Source: JAZGGS01 sp963764825 (GTDB lineage: Bacteria > Bacteroidota > Ignavibacteria > Ignavibacteriales > Ignavibacteriaceae). Taken from it: a DNA stretch of 64,000 nt. A model generated the notes under the pieces. It was not told where the DNA came from. It searched no databases and worked only from the letters and a program-made list of their open reading frames with translations. Numbering within the stretch: the first letter of the stretch is position 1; every line of letters starts with the position of its first letter. This document shows, piece after piece, positions 20,110-30,052 of the stretch. The position numbers were made by a program, and so were the translations under genes. The stretch is from contig CAVXUA010000004.1 in NCBI GenBank assembly GCA_963764825.1, positions 116,256 to 180,255 of the forward strand. The letters run 5' to 3'.

Positions 20110-20934
20110 TTAATCCTTGTGCTCAAAAAGATGAACATCTCTCTGTGGAAATGGTATACTAATACCTTTTGCATCAAACTGTTCTTTAATTTTTTCATTA
20201 ATATCAAAAAACACATTCCAGTAATCTTCAGTTTTGCACCATGGTTTCAAACTTAAATCGATACTGCTGTCTCCATAACCTTTAACTCCAACAAAGGGAG
20301 CAGGATCTTTTAATACTTTAGGATGATTATTTAAAACCTCCATTAAACTCTCGATAGCTTTCTTAATATTGTCACCGTAGGAAATTCCGATAGATAAATC
20401 GACCCTTCTACATTCCTTTGCAGTGTAGTTGGTTATCTTCCCGCTTGTTATAACTGAATTTGGAATGATGATAGTTTTATTATCGAAAGTTCTTATTTGT
20501 GTGGTAAAGATTTGAATCTTTTCAACATAACCTTCTTCATCAGCAAGTTTCACAACATCATCAACTTTAAAGGGCCTAAAAATAATTAAAAGAAAACCAG
20601 AGGCAAAGTTTGCCAGGGATCCCTGAAGAGCTAAACCTATAGCCAAGCCGGCAGCACCCAAAACTGCTATAAAAGAAGTGGTTTCAATTCCTAGTTGACC
20701 GAGTGCAGCAAGTACAACAACGGTTAAGAGTGTAAAGTAAACTAAGTTTATTAGAAATGAAACGAGAGTTTTATCTATCTCTTTTTTATTAAGCTGTTTC
20801 TCTATTGTTCTTCGTATGAATTTACTAATCCAAATACCAATTACAAGCACTGCAAGTGCAGTAATAAGATTTAAGCCAAAGTGTACAGCCAATTCACGAA
20901 TTTGAATGACTAATTCTTCTAAATTTATATTCAT
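20110..20934 (-). CDS. mscS: Small-conductance mechanosensitive channel (MscS family)
   Basis: This 274-residue inner-membrane channel has three N-terminal membrane helices (about 18-38, 60-85, 88-115). The pore-lining helix reads GAAGLAIGLALQGSLANFASG, with the glycine/alanine pattern of MscS TM3. After it come the beta domain (FRPFKVDDVV, IQIFTTQIRTFDNKTIIIPNS) and the cytoplasmic alpha/beta domain. It opens on membrane tension to release solutes on hypo-osmotic shock. The length is close to that of E. coli MscS. It ends 10 bases from the shared terminator and follows the trpF-like gene by 29 bases. Confidence 0.94.
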   Translation of the reverse strand: MNINLEELVIQIRELAVHFGLNLITALAVLVIGIWISKFIRRTIEKQLNKKEIDKTLVSFLINLVYFTLLTVVVLAALGQLGIETTSFIAVLGAAGLAIGLALQGSLANFASGFLLIIFRPFKVDDVVKLADEEGYVEKIQIFTTQIRTFDNKTIIIPNSVITSGKITNYTAKECRRVDLSIGISYGDNIKKAIESLMEVLNNHPKVLKDPAPFVGVKGYGDSSIDLSLKPWCKTEDYWNVFFDINEKIKEQFDAKGISIPFPQRDVHLFEHKD

Positions 20935-20963
20935 TTTATCTCCTTCATTTTTATTTATTCTAC

Positions 20964-21626
20964 TTAATAAATTTTCTTAACTGCAGTAAAGAACTGCTTT
21001 AATAAATTTTTATTTAATTTATTGTTGGTTCTAACACCGCTGCACAAATCTATTCCATAGGGTTGCACTTCATTTATTGCTGCAGAAACATTTAACGGAT
21101 TTAGTCCACCTGCAAGAAATATAGGAACATTTACACTTTCTACAATTTCTTTACTAATATTCCAATTATGAGTTCTGCCGGTTCCACCTAATTCTTTTAC
21201 TTTTTTTGATTGATTACCCGAATCCAGAAGAATTGCATCAACATTTTCAGCAACCTTTGAAGCTTCTCGTATTGAGTCTTCATCTTGCACATGAATTACC
21301 TGAACTATTGATACACCATCTAACGCTTTACGTAATTTTTGATAAATATTAATTTCAACTGAATCAACAAGCTGAAGAGTAGTTGTTTTACATTTATTAT
21401 GCTGTGCAATAATATCTTCCGCTTTTGTTTTACTTGTTAAAAGAAATGTTTTAATTTCTGTCGGAATGTGTGCTGCGATCTCTGCAATCAAATCCTCTGA
21501 AATTACACCTGGACCAGAAGGCATTTCAGAAACTAAACCAATAGCAGAAGCTCCATATTTTATTGCCAATTCTGCTTCTTCAAGAGACTGAATACAGCAA
21601 ATTTTAACTTTCACCTTTTTTTGCAT
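20964..21626 (-). CDS. Phosphoribosylanthranilate isomerase-like (TrpF family), divergent paralogue
   Basis: This 220-residue (beta-alpha)8-barrel protein belongs to the TrpF family. The catalytic Cys is retained in VKICCIQ (Cys10) and the general-acid Asp in ILLDSG. The C-terminal phosphate site FLAGGLNPLNV is typical. Two hallmark motifs differ: KICGITR is KICCIQS, and the usual SPR phosphate loop reads EMPSGPGVI. No other trp gene is nearby. It abuts uvrA (the stop of uvrA is immediately before this ATG), suggesting cotranscription. True TrpF activity in tryptophan synthesis is therefore uncertain; a neofunctionalised isomerase is possible. Confidence 0.75.
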   Translation of the reverse strand: MQKKVKVKICCIQSLEEAELAIKYGASAIGLVSEMPSGPGVISEDLIAEIAAHIPTEIKTFLLTSKTKAEDIIAQHNKCKTTTLQLVDSVEINIYQKLRKALDGVSIVQVIHVQDEDSIREASKVAENVDAILLDSGNQSKKVKELGGTGRTHNWNISKEIVESVNVPIFLAGGLNPLNVSAAINEVQPYGIDLCSGVRTNNKLNKNLLKQFFTAVKKIY

Positions 21627-24417
21627 TTATTTTTTACCATTAAGATATGTTTTCAGGTACTTACCGGTCCACGATTTTTCAACTTTAGCAATCTCTTCAG
21701 GAGTTCCAACAGCTACCACTTCACCCCCCTCTTCTCCAGCTTCTGGTCCCAAGTCAATTATATGATCTGCACACTTTATAACTTCAAGGTTATGCTCGAT
21801 GATAACAACTGAGTTATTCCTTTCGATCAGAAGATTGAAGCAGTTAAGAAGTTTGGAAATATCATCGAAGTGCAGACCTGTCGTTGGTTCATCAAAAATA
21901 AAGAGCGTATGTTTATTATCCCTGCTCACGGCAAGGTGTGCAGCCAGTTTTACTCTTTGCGCCTCTCCCCCCGAAAGAGTATTAGATGGCTGCCCAAGCT
22001 TAATGTAACCAAGTCCAACATCTGAAAGTACTTTTAAATACCTGCTTATTTTTTTATGATCATTAAAAAAACTAACCGCTTCATCAACAGTCATACCAAG
22101 AACATCAACAAGATTTTTTCCTTTATAAGTTATTTCCCTTATTTCTTTTTTGAAACGTGTTCCGCTACAGTCATCGCAGGTGAGGTAGAGATCAGCAAGA
22201 AACTGCATTTCAACTTTTATAAACCCATCGCCCGTACATGTTTCACATCTTCCCCCAGGAACATTAAAGGAAAAGTACCCTGGTTTGTAACCTCTTGCCC
22301 TTGCCTGGTGTGTTGATGCAAACAATTCTCTTATATGTTCAAAAGCTTTAACATAACTAACAGGGTTTGATCTTGGAGATTTACCAATTGGGGACTGATC
22401 AACAATTTCAATCTCATCAATAAACTGCGTTCCTTTTATGTCATCAAATTTACCGATGCTGGAGGGCGCTCTTCCAAAAAGTTTTGCAACACCAGCGTAT
22501 AAGATATTATGGATCAGTGTACTTTTTCCTGATCCGCTTACCCCTGTAACAACCACAAATTTGTTAAGAGGAATATCTATGTTGATGTTTTTAAGATTAT
22601 TCTGCCTTGCACCAATAATCTGAATAATTTTTGTTTTCTTTTTATTCCTTTTTTGCGGGATTGGAATATTAAGTTCACCCGATAAGTACTTTGCTGTTAA
22701 TGAATTTTTATTTTTTTTAAGCTCAATATAAGATCCAGATGCAACCAGCTCGCCGCCCTGCAACCCGGCTTTTGGTCCCATATCAAATATGAGGTCAGCA
22801 TTTTGCATCATTTCAGGATCATGTTCAACAATCAAAACAGTATTACCAATATCTCTAAGATTTTTAAGTAATTTTATCAATCTTAAATTATCCCTTGGAT
22901 GAAGACCGATCGTAGGTTCATCCAAAACATAAAGAGTTCCTACAAGGGAAGAACCAAGCGATGTAGCAAGGTTTATCCGCTGAGTTTCTCCGCCCGAAAG
23001 TGTGCTGCTTAAGCCGGTCCATTGTAAGATAACCGATTCCAACATTATTGAGGAAGGTTAACCGCTTGATTATTTCTTTAAGTACTCGCTCCCCTACCAT
23101 CGTATCGTATTTGGAAAGTTTTAGTTGGTTGAAGAATTGCAATGATTGCTCAATCGGGATTTCAACAACCTCATATATGGATTTTCCATCTATCTTAACC
23201 TGCAGTGCTTCCCTTCTTAAACGGGAACCTTTACACGCAGAGCATGTTGTATATCCCCTGTACCTGCTAAGCAAAACTCTGATGTGCATCTTGTAGGTTT
23301 TACTCTCCAACTTTTCGAAGAACTTACTTATTCCTTTATAAGTGCCAAATCCTTTTCTTATTAGGTTAACCTGATTTTCTGTTAAATCTTTGAAAGGAAT
23401 ATTAATCGGAATGCTAAATGCTTTTGCGTTCTGGATTAATTCTCTAACATGCGAGCTGTACTTTGCTGAACGGAAAGGAGCTATAGCACCATCCATTATA
23501 CTCAGATTTGGATTGGGTACAACCAGGTTCATATCTATCCCGATTGTTTTACTGAATCCCTGGCAAACCGGACAAGCACCAAACGGGTTATTGAAAGAGA
23601 AGAAACGCGGTTCCGGCTCTTCATATTTAATTCCACAGCACTCATAGAATTTATTAAATTCTTTTATCCCGCCGGTATCTGCATTCATAATTACCAGCCG
23701 ATTTTCACCTTCTTTAAATGTAACTTCTATTGAGTCCGATAATTTTTCCCTGGTCTTTCCTTTAGTTACTTTAAATCTTTCAATAACAACTTTAACATCT
23801 TTTTTCTTTTTAGGAAGGATATCATCTTCATTTAGATCAACTAACTTCTTGTTAAAATAAATCCTAAAGAAACCTCTTTTTTTAAGCAAGTCTATCTCTT
23901 CTTTAATTGAATGTCCTTCATGTTCGTGGAGGGGAAAACCGAGATAGAATTTTGTTCCTTCCGGTTGCTTTTCAAGCCAGCGGCTAACGGTTCCCGTGGT
24001 AGCTCTTTTTACTTCTTTACCACATTCAAAGCAAATAGTCTTGCCAATACGCGCAAAGAGTAAGCGAAGATAATCGTAAACCTCGGTGGTTGTTCCAACA
24101 GTGGAACGGGGATTGCGTGCACCTGTTTTTTGTTCAATAGCTACTGCTGGACTTATTCCCTGGATAAGATCAACATCCGGTTTGTTCATTCTTTCCAGGA
24201 ACTGGCGTGCGTAAGAGGAAAGACTTTCCACATACCTTCTTTGTCCCTCTGCATAAATTGTATCGAACACAAGAGAAGATTTGCCGCTACCGCTAACGCC
24301 TGTAAACACAACCAGCTTATTGCGCGGTATTTCAAAGCTAAGGTTTTTAAGGTTATGTTCCCGGGCACCTTTAACAACTATCTTTTTGTTGTTCTTATTT
24401 ATTTTTTTTGCAGACAT
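21627..24417 (-). CDS. uvrA: Excinuclease ABC subunit A (one frameshift)
   Basis: This is the damage-recognition ATPase of nucleotide excision repair, 929 residues after correction, the normal size. It has two ABC modules: Walker A GVSGSGKSSLVFDTIYAEG near 40-58 and GVSGSGKSTLIHN in the second half. It also has signature LSGGE motifs in both halves, zinc-finger cysteines (CFECGKEV, the CPVCQG and CCGIKYEEP segment, CETCTGDGF with CDDCSGTRF), and DEPTIGLHPRDN and DEPTTGLHFDD Walker B segments. The frame breaks at plus-strand 23009-23012. Removing one A (minus strand) restores TMDRLSSTLSGGETQRINLA. The conserved restored motif in a core repair gene points to a sequence error. Confidence 0.95.
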
Positions 24418-24573
24418 TAGAGATTAATTCATTAAATAAAACAGACTAAATTTTGCAGCACGGATTTAGAAAATCAGACTATTAATTTAACAAATTATTA
24501 GTTATCAGATGGTTATAAAATGAGTAGTAAATGACACATAAATTAGATTACTATCCTAAAATAAACGCAGATA

Positions 24574-25244
24574 TTATTCTACCGGAAAATAAACTTGCAA
24601 TCCCACAACAAATAAAAACCGATTAAAATTAGTTTCCGATTCAATATCATCATTAGAATTCGGTTCTTTGCTAGAATACTCAATATTTTCAATTTCATAC
24701 CTTAGCATACTTTCTATACTAACATATCGATTAAAGAAATATGAGACGCCCAATGCTGGAGAAAAAATGCTTCTATTACGATCAGCTTCAGAATTAGAAT
24801 TGAGTGTTAGTTCGCCAAAGTATTCATATTCCCACTCTGTATCGTCCCATAGCCACTCATATTTGAATCCGAAGAAAAATGCAAAATCACCAAAAGGAGT
24901 ATAGTATCTGAAAAATGGACCTATCCCGTAAGTAAAAGTGAATACTGAACTTTCACTGGTTATTTCATCATTACGATAATTATCTAATTTGCTGTCAATT
25001 ATTCCAATTCGAGCTGTTAGTCCTACTGCAATATTTTCTATTACAAAATAGGCAGTGTTAGGGAAAAAATTGAACTCAACCATGTCCGCTTCATAGTTAA
25101 AGTAGTTTCCACTCCTGGAGCGATCAACTGTTTCAATTTTTCCGTTGAATCCCCCCCAGCCAAAAAACTTCCTTGCTGCAATTGGGGGAAAATAATTGTG
25201 GTTGAAAAAATAAATAATGAAATGAAAATAAATGTGGTCTTCAT
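24574..25244 (-). CDS. Porin-like outer-membrane beta-barrel protein with N-terminal poly-G tract (frameshift)
   Basis: This is a small outer-membrane barrel protein, 223 residues if one base is added. The signal peptide MKTTFIFISLFIFSTTIIF is in one frame and the barrel (alternating strands such as FVIENIAVGLTARIGI, GIGPFFRYYTPFGDFAFFFGF, ending in VGLQVYFPVE) is in another. The two join at a run of seven C (plus strand 25151-25157), where one more base gives SFLAGGGFNGKIETV. The barrel strand pattern, QGSFLAGG opening and terminal aromatic-rich strand fit the OmpX/porin-like family of Bacteroidota. The function is unknown. The homopolymer could be an error or a phase-variable tract. Confidence 0.72.
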
Positions 25245-25343
25245 TTAAACACCCCATTAGAATGTGAGTAAAAAAAATTGCAAATACTAATTTTTTTAGT
25301 AGGTCTTTAGTTTATTCAATATGTATAAAGAGTATTTAAAGAC

Positions 25344-26375
25344 TTACTCATTCCTCGTTTCTAAACTTTTCAATTCTTCTATCTTTTTATCAAGCAACTC
25401 AATCTTTTCATTTAATTCCTGCGTTTTTTCATCCAGAATTTTTTCATATTCCTCTGCATCCCAGTAACCCCTATCTTCAAAGTAGCTTTTGAAAAGCCAG
25501 TTATGTTTAAGAGCTTCCATATTTTCTGCCAGCCGACTTGCGGCAATACTTGATTGTTCAGTTACTTGACGCAAACTAGTAAGAATTGCAGTCATAGATG
25601 AATCTTGCGGTGTGCCTTCTTTTAGTAATGATCCGATAACTCCTTTTCCTTCAGAAACATCTATCATTAATGTATCGAACCCGGCAACAACATTATTAAC
25701 GTTTATTACAACCGATTCAATGCCGGCTCCAAGTTTATTAAACTGTTGCGTTAAACTATTTAGTTCCGATGTAATGGATAACAAGCTTCTGTCGGCTGAT
25801 TCGGTTAAGTTTGCAGCAGCATAGTAAAGACTATTATCATTTAATAGTTTTCCCATGGTTCCATCGCCGGTATTAACTTTCTGTACAATTTCTGACAAGT
25901 CCTTAGTCATTTCCTTTGTGTAAGCCATTATTCCTTGCGTCTCTTCAATAATATCTGCAAAACTAACAGGTTCCCTGGATAAAATTTTTCCTCCATCTTC
26001 AACCTGCTCGGCTTCACTACCGCCCATTTTAAGCGCAACAATTTTATTGCCTACCAATCCTTCGGTTTGAATTTCTGCATAAGTATCTTTGCGAATGAAT
26101 CGTTCAATTTCGGTAAGCAGTCTCATCGAAACTTCAAGGACACTAACTGTATCACCTATTATTTTTATTTCTTTAACGGCACCAACATCAATACCGCTTA
26201 ACCTTACCGGTGCGCCGTTACGTAAACCTTCTATATTATTGAAGTAAGCTTTAACAGTGTAAGTATCTTTGAATAACGCTTCTTTGTTGCCAAGCATAAA
26301 AATTCCTATAACCAGCAACACACTACCGAGGAAAATAAAAATGCCCAGCTTTGCGCCGGCTATTCCCTTTTTCAT
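25344..26375 (-). CDS. mlaD: MlaD/MCE-domain protein of an ABC lipid transporter
   Basis: This 343-residue protein has one N-terminal membrane helix (about 10-28) followed by an MCE domain (about 38-120; VKAYFNNIEGLRNGAPVRLSGIDVGAV). A long alpha-helical region and a C-terminal coiled coil (EILDEKTQELNEKIELLDKKIEEL) follow. MCE proteins form hexameric rings in the periplasm that carry phospholipids between inner and outer membranes. It is the last gene of a three-gene operon (permease, ATPase, MCE). No MlaA, MlaB or MlaC partner is visible in the window. The symbol is by family and architecture. Confidence 0.88.
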   Translation of the reverse strand: MKKGIAGAKLGIFIFLGSVLLVIGIFMLGNKEALFKDTYTVKAYFNNIEGLRNGAPVRLSGIDVGAVKEIKIIGDTVSVLEVSMRLLTEIERFIRKDTYAEIQTEGLVGNKIVALKMGGSEAEQVEDGGKILSREPVSFADIIEETQGIMAYTKEMTKDLSEIVQKVNTGDGTMGKLLNDNSLYYAAANLTESADRSLLSITSELNSLTQQFNKLGAGIESVVINVNNVVAGFDTLMIDVSEGKGVIGSLLKEGTPQDSSMTAILTSLRQVTEQSSIAASRLAENMEALKHNWLFKSYFEDRGYWDAEEYEKILDEKTQELNEKIELLDKKIEELKSLETRNE

Positions 26376-26377
26376 TA

Positions 26378-27121
26378 TTAACTCCTGTTGTTTTCTATTA
26401 CTTCATCACTGAAAAAATTTCTTAGGAAAGAATCACTTGAAGAAACTAATTCATCAATGCTTCCGCTGTGAATAATTTTGCTATCCTCTAAAACAATTGC
26501 CCTATCCGCAATAATTTTGGCACATAGCAGATCGTGTGTAACAATAATTGAGGTCATTTTATACGCCTGCTGTAATTCCAATATCAATGTGCTTATTTCT
26601 TTTGCAGTTATAGGATCAAGCCCGGTTGTTGGTTCATCGTAAAGCATTAAATTTGGATTAGTGATTATCGATCGAGCCAGTCCAATTCTTTTCCGCATGC
26701 CGCCGGAAAGTTCCGAAGGCATTTTATCAACTGCTTCTTCCAGCGAAACTGCATCAAGCACTTTGTAAACTCTTTCATCTATTTCAGACTTAGGTAGCTC
26801 AAAATTTCGTATAAGTGGAAACTCCAGGTTTTCTCTTACACTCATTGAATCGTACAAAGCAGCACCCTGGAAAAGAAAACCAATATCTTTACGAAGTAAG
26901 TTTAATTCCTTGCTGTCAAGTTGAAGAACATTCCGTCCATCAACTGAAATATTACCCGCATCAGGTTCCATTAACCTGATGATACATTTTAACAAAACAC
27001 TTTTCCCGGTTCCGCTTCTACCGAAAACTACCATATTCTCAGCTTCATCAACATTGAATGAAACACCATCCAGTACTAAATGGCTGTTAAAAGATTTATG
27101 TAAATCCTGTACCTCTACCAT
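26378..27121 (-). CDS. mlaF: ABC transporter ATPase, MlaF-type
   Basis: This 247-residue ATPase energises the MlaE permease. Walker A GRSGTGKSVLLK is near 34-45, signature LSGGMRKRIGLARS near 138-151, Walker B LMLYDEPTTGLDP near 158-170, and the H-loop THD follows near 194. The GM in LSGGM and the VFGRSGTGKS wording are typical of MlaF-type ATPases. The gap to mlaD is 2 bases and to mlaE 1 base, so the three genes are tightly coupled. It is cytoplasmic and membrane-associated. Confidence 0.92.
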   Translation of the reverse strand: MVEVQDLHKSFNSHLVLDGVSFNVDEAENMVVFGRSGTGKSVLLKCIIRLMEPDAGNISVDGRNVLQLDSKELNLLRKDIGFLFQGAALYDSMSVRENLEFPLIRNFELPKSEIDERVYKVLDAVSLEEAVDKMPSELSGGMRKRIGLARSIITNPNLMLYDEPTTGLDPITAKEISTLILELQQAYKMTSIIVTHDLLCAKIIADRAIVLEDSKIIHSGSIDELVSSSDSFLRNFFSDEVIENNRS

Positions 27122-27122
27122 A

Positions 27123-27929
27123 CTATGCTGCTGGCCATAACCATAATGTTAGTTTAACTAATACCATATCAAAAATTAAAATCAATAATGAAGAAACAAC
27201 CACTGCACTGGTTGATGCTTTACCGACACCTTCTGTACCGTTGGTTGCGGTATAACCTTTGTAAGCTCCAACAAGTCCTACGATATAACCAAACACAAAA
27301 GTTTTAGAAATACCCGGAATGGCATCGCCGAATTCTACAGAAAAGATCACCCTGCCGAGGTAATAATCCCAGGTCATATTTTGCACTAAAACCACAGCAA
27401 GGTAAGCACCGATAAGTGCAACGAAAATAACATACACCGTAAGTATAGGAAGGATGAAGGTGGTAGCAAATATCCTGGTAACCACAAGATACCTGAAAGG
27501 ATTAACCCCCGATACTTCCATCGCATCGATCTGTTCGGTAACTCGCATCGAGCCAAGCTCTGCACCGATACCCGAACTTACCCTGCCTGCAAAAATTAAA
27601 GCCGTGATGACAGGTCCAAGCTCCCGGACAATTGAAATTCCGACAGAACCGGGCAGGAAAGCTTCTGCACCAAAACGGAGAAGAACCGGGTGGAGCTGCA
27701 TTGCAATAACAAAACCAAGAATGAACCCAGTTACTCCAACAATCGGTAATGTCATCATTCCCAGGTCTATCATATGTTTCCTTACCTGTTCAGCTTCGTA
27801 AGGCGGAAGGAATACTTCTTTTATATACCGAATGGAGAACGTGAAAAGACCGCCAATCATTTCGAAAAAGTTAGTTAATCTTTTCCCGGTTACATCGAAG
27901 AATTTATTTGATGTTGAGTTGTTTTTCAT
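27123..27929 (-). CDS. mlaE: ABC transporter permease, MlaE-type
   Basis: This 268-residue inner-membrane permease of the MlaE family (DUF140) has about five to six hydrophobic helices. It carries the conserved LGPVITALIFAGRVSSGIGAELGSMRVTEQIDAMEVSG segment in the middle, which is the family fingerprint. It is first in the operon with mlaF and mlaD. Together they should move lipids across the inner membrane to the MCE ring, maintaining outer-membrane asymmetry or supplying phospholipid; direction cannot be inferred. The 188-base gap upstream (27930-28117) shows no gene and no clear -33/-7 promoter by eye. Confidence 0.92.
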   Translation of the reverse strand: MKNNSTSNKFFDVTGKRLTNFFEMIGGLFTFSIRYIKEVFLPPYEAEQVRKHMIDLGMMTLPIVGVTGFILGFVIAMQLHPVLLRFGAEAFLPGSVGISIVRELGPVITALIFAGRVSSGIGAELGSMRVTEQIDAMEVSGVNPFRYLVVTRIFATTFILPILTVYVIFVALIGAYLAVVLVQNMTWDYYLGRVIFSVEFGDAIPGISKTFVFGYIVGLVGAYKGYTATNGTEGVGKASTSAVVVSSLLILIFDMVLVKLTLWLWPAA

Positions 27930-28117
27930 CTGAAATACGTAGAATTACTTTCTTTCTGAATTGCCTTCATCAAATACACTTAGGACACACCAAAAATAGG
28001 TAAAATGAACATGAATATAAATCAGATATTGCTAATTAAATCACTATGCATTTTAAATAAATTCATAAAATATTATTTAATCACTTGATAACTTGTTTTA
28101 AAAAGTTTCGTTCATAA

Positions 28118-28486
28118 TTATATAAAAGCATTTTCATAATGATTTATAATCGGCTTTCCTTTTCCCTGTAGCAAAACAGTAACCACATCGAACCTGCATC
28201 CTAATTCCAGGATCTCCTTATCAAAAAGATAAAGCTCTGCCATTTTTTTAATTTGTTTCTGCTTATTTTTTGTTATTGCATATTCGGGCTCGCCGTACTC
28301 CAGATTTTGCCTGGTTTTTACTTCAACAAAAACCGTATAACCATCGGAAGGATCTTTAGCAACGATATCAATTTCGCCATGACCGTACCTGTAATTGCGT
28401 TCCAAGATTTCGAAATTTTTTTCCATTAACAGTTTCACTGCTATCTCTTCACCCTTTTCGCCTAATTCTTTATTACTTAAAAACAT
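28118..28486 (-). CDS. YraN family (UPF0102) putative endonuclease-fold protein
   Basis: This 122-residue protein has the Holliday-junction-resolvase-like fold. It opens with KELGEKGEEIAVKLLMEKNFEIL, then NYRYGHGEIDIVAKD (the GEIDIV motif holds the catalytic Asp) and VFVEVKTRQN (the EVK motif). No signal is present, so it is cytoplasmic. The cellular role of YraN proteins is not settled. Its ATG overlaps the stop of rnhB (TAATG), the classic rnhB-yraN arrangement in many bacteria, supporting coupled expression. Confidence 0.9.
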   Translation of the reverse strand: MFLSNKELGEKGEEIAVKLLMEKNFEILERNYRYGHGEIDIVAKDPSDGYTVFVEVKTRQNLEYGEPEYAITKNKQKQIKKMAELYLFDKEILELGCRFDVVTVLLQGKGKPIINHYENAFI

Positions 28487-29124
28487 TAACAGCTTATCTT
28501 AGCTGGTGTGTAAGTTAATTCAAGTTGAATTTCGCTTAATACTTTCCTTAAAAATTTTTTGCGATGAAACGGAGATGGACCATTAATCTTGATAGATTCA
28601 CGATGTTGCTTTGTTGGATAACCTTTATTCTTTTCCCATTTATAAACAGGAAATTCAATTGCCAGCTCTTTCATAATTCTATCTCGTGTAACTTTGGCAA
28701 GGATCGATGCAGCAGCAATTGAGAAAGATTTTGCATCACCTTTAACAATAGGAATTACAGGTACTGGATAATCAAATTTTTTATTGCCGTCTGCTAAGAT
28801 TATATCAGGTTGTACATTTAACGCTTCCACAGATTGCTTCATAGCAAGAAGCGAAGCATTAAGAATATTAATTTCATCTATTATCTCTGCTGGAACTACC
28901 GAAACCGAATGCGCTATCGATTTTTTTATAATCTTTTCGAATAGATCATCTCTTCGTTTATCACTCAGCACTTTTGAATCATTAACTCCTTTAATTACAG
29001 CATCAGCTGAGAAAATAACTGCTGCTGCTACAACAGGTCCGGCAAGCGGTCCCCTGCCTGCTTCATCAACACCTGCTAAAAGTTGCACGGTTTCGTTTAA
29101 ATATTTTTTATCAAAATTTTTCAT
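28486..29124 (-). CDS. rnhB: Ribonuclease HII
   Basis: This 212-residue enzyme cleaves RNA in RNA-DNA hybrids and single ribonucleotides in DNA. The catalytic acidic residues are visible: GVDEAGRGPLAG (18-29) with Asp and Glu, and LADGNKKFD near 109-117. AAASILAKVTRDR follows as the conserved helix, and the C-terminal YPTKQH motif is intact. It overlaps the ubiA-like gene upstream by four bases (ATGA) and yraN downstream by one base, so the three are an operon. No unusual features. Confidence 0.95.
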   Translation of the reverse strand: MKNFDKKYLNETVQLLAGVDEAGRGPLAGPVVAAAVIFSADAVIKGVNDSKVLSDKRRDDLFEKIIKKSIAHSVSVVPAEIIDEINILNASLLAMKQSVEALNVQPDIILADGNKKFDYPVPVIPIVKGDAKSFSIAAASILAKVTRDRIMKELAIEFPVYKWEKNKGYPTKQHRESIKINGPSPFHRKKFLRKVLSEIQLELTYTPAKISC

Positions 29125-29969
29125 TTGCCAAGAAAGATTGCTATTAAGCCGATAAACATATTTAGTTTTAAAATACTGCTTATTTTATTCAGATTATTTG
29201 AAGAGTGATCTTTAAATAGAATTTTCAAATTGTAAACAAGAAGAGGATTTACGAACGCCATGACAAGTATAATAAATTCAATTTTATATAAATGGATTAC
29301 AAAAGGATAGAGAGTAAAAAGTATAAGAATAAATGTTAGTTCTGCTACAAGCAGCTTTGAGCTGCTAAACCCAAACTTGCCGGGGAATGTCATCACTCCC
29401 TGGTTGAGGTCGCCTTCAATATCTTGCATATCTTTAACAATTTCGCGAATTAAATTTATAAGAAAGGCAAAAATTGCAGGGATTACTGCTGCAATCGGGT
29501 TGTTAATTGCCACTCCGCCGTAAATAAAAACAAGTCCCGTTAATAATGAAACAATTATGTTCCCTAGGATAGGAACTTTTTTAAAATGATTAGAATAGAG
29601 AAACAACAAAATTGTAGCAGATAATGCAATTACAAATGCAGGCAGGTTAATAAAGACTGATAGCAAAAGTGCAATAAATGTTAGTAAAGCATATTCCGCT
29701 TTTGCCTGGCTAACTGTAATTTTGCCTGCAGCCAAATGTCTTTCGGGATGGCTTACTTTATCGGTATTAATATCTTTTATATCATTAATAATATTTCCCG
29801 CTGCTAAAGTAAATGATGCGGAAAAAGCTGCAAGAATAATTTTATTAAACTGGTATTCTCCCTCAACACAAATAGCTGCAGCTACAATCACTGAAAGAAA
29901 AGTAATTACAAAATTAACAGGGCGGATTATTAGTATAAATGATTTTAAGGTGGAAATCAAAACAAACAT
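29121..29969 (-). CDS. UbiA-family prenyltransferase, possibly geranylgeranylglyceryl-phosphate type
   Basis: This 282-residue inner-membrane protein has about eight or nine hydrophobic helices. The first aspartate-rich motif, NIINDIKDINTD with HPERHLAAGKIT following, and the second, DMQDIEGD, are the prenyl-diphosphate sites of UbiA enzymes. The short length and the HPERHLA wording are closest in my recollection to the digeranylgeranylglyceryl phosphate synthase-like group rather than ubiquinone or menaquinone enzymes, but the acceptor cannot be determined here. It is first in the operon with rnhB and yraN. Confidence 0.8.
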   Translation of the reverse strand: MFVLISTLKSFILIIRPVNFVITFLSVIVAAAICVEGEYQFNKIILAAFSASFTLAAGNIINDIKDINTDKVSHPERHLAAGKITVSQAKAEYALLTFIALLLSVFINLPAFVIALSATILLFLYSNHFKKVPILGNIIVSLLTGLVFIYGGVAINNPIAAVIPAIFAFLINLIREIVKDMQDIEGDLNQGVMTFPGKFGFSSSKLLVAELTFILILFTLYPFVIHLYKIEFIILVMAFVNPLLVYNLKILFKDHSSNNLNKISSILKLNMFIGLIAIFLGK

Positions 29970-30052
29970 TTAAAAAATTAATAGCAACAATTCTTTCCAC
30001 GAATTTAATAAACACTAACTGAGCTATCAATTTTTAGTGCTGATTAATCTAT

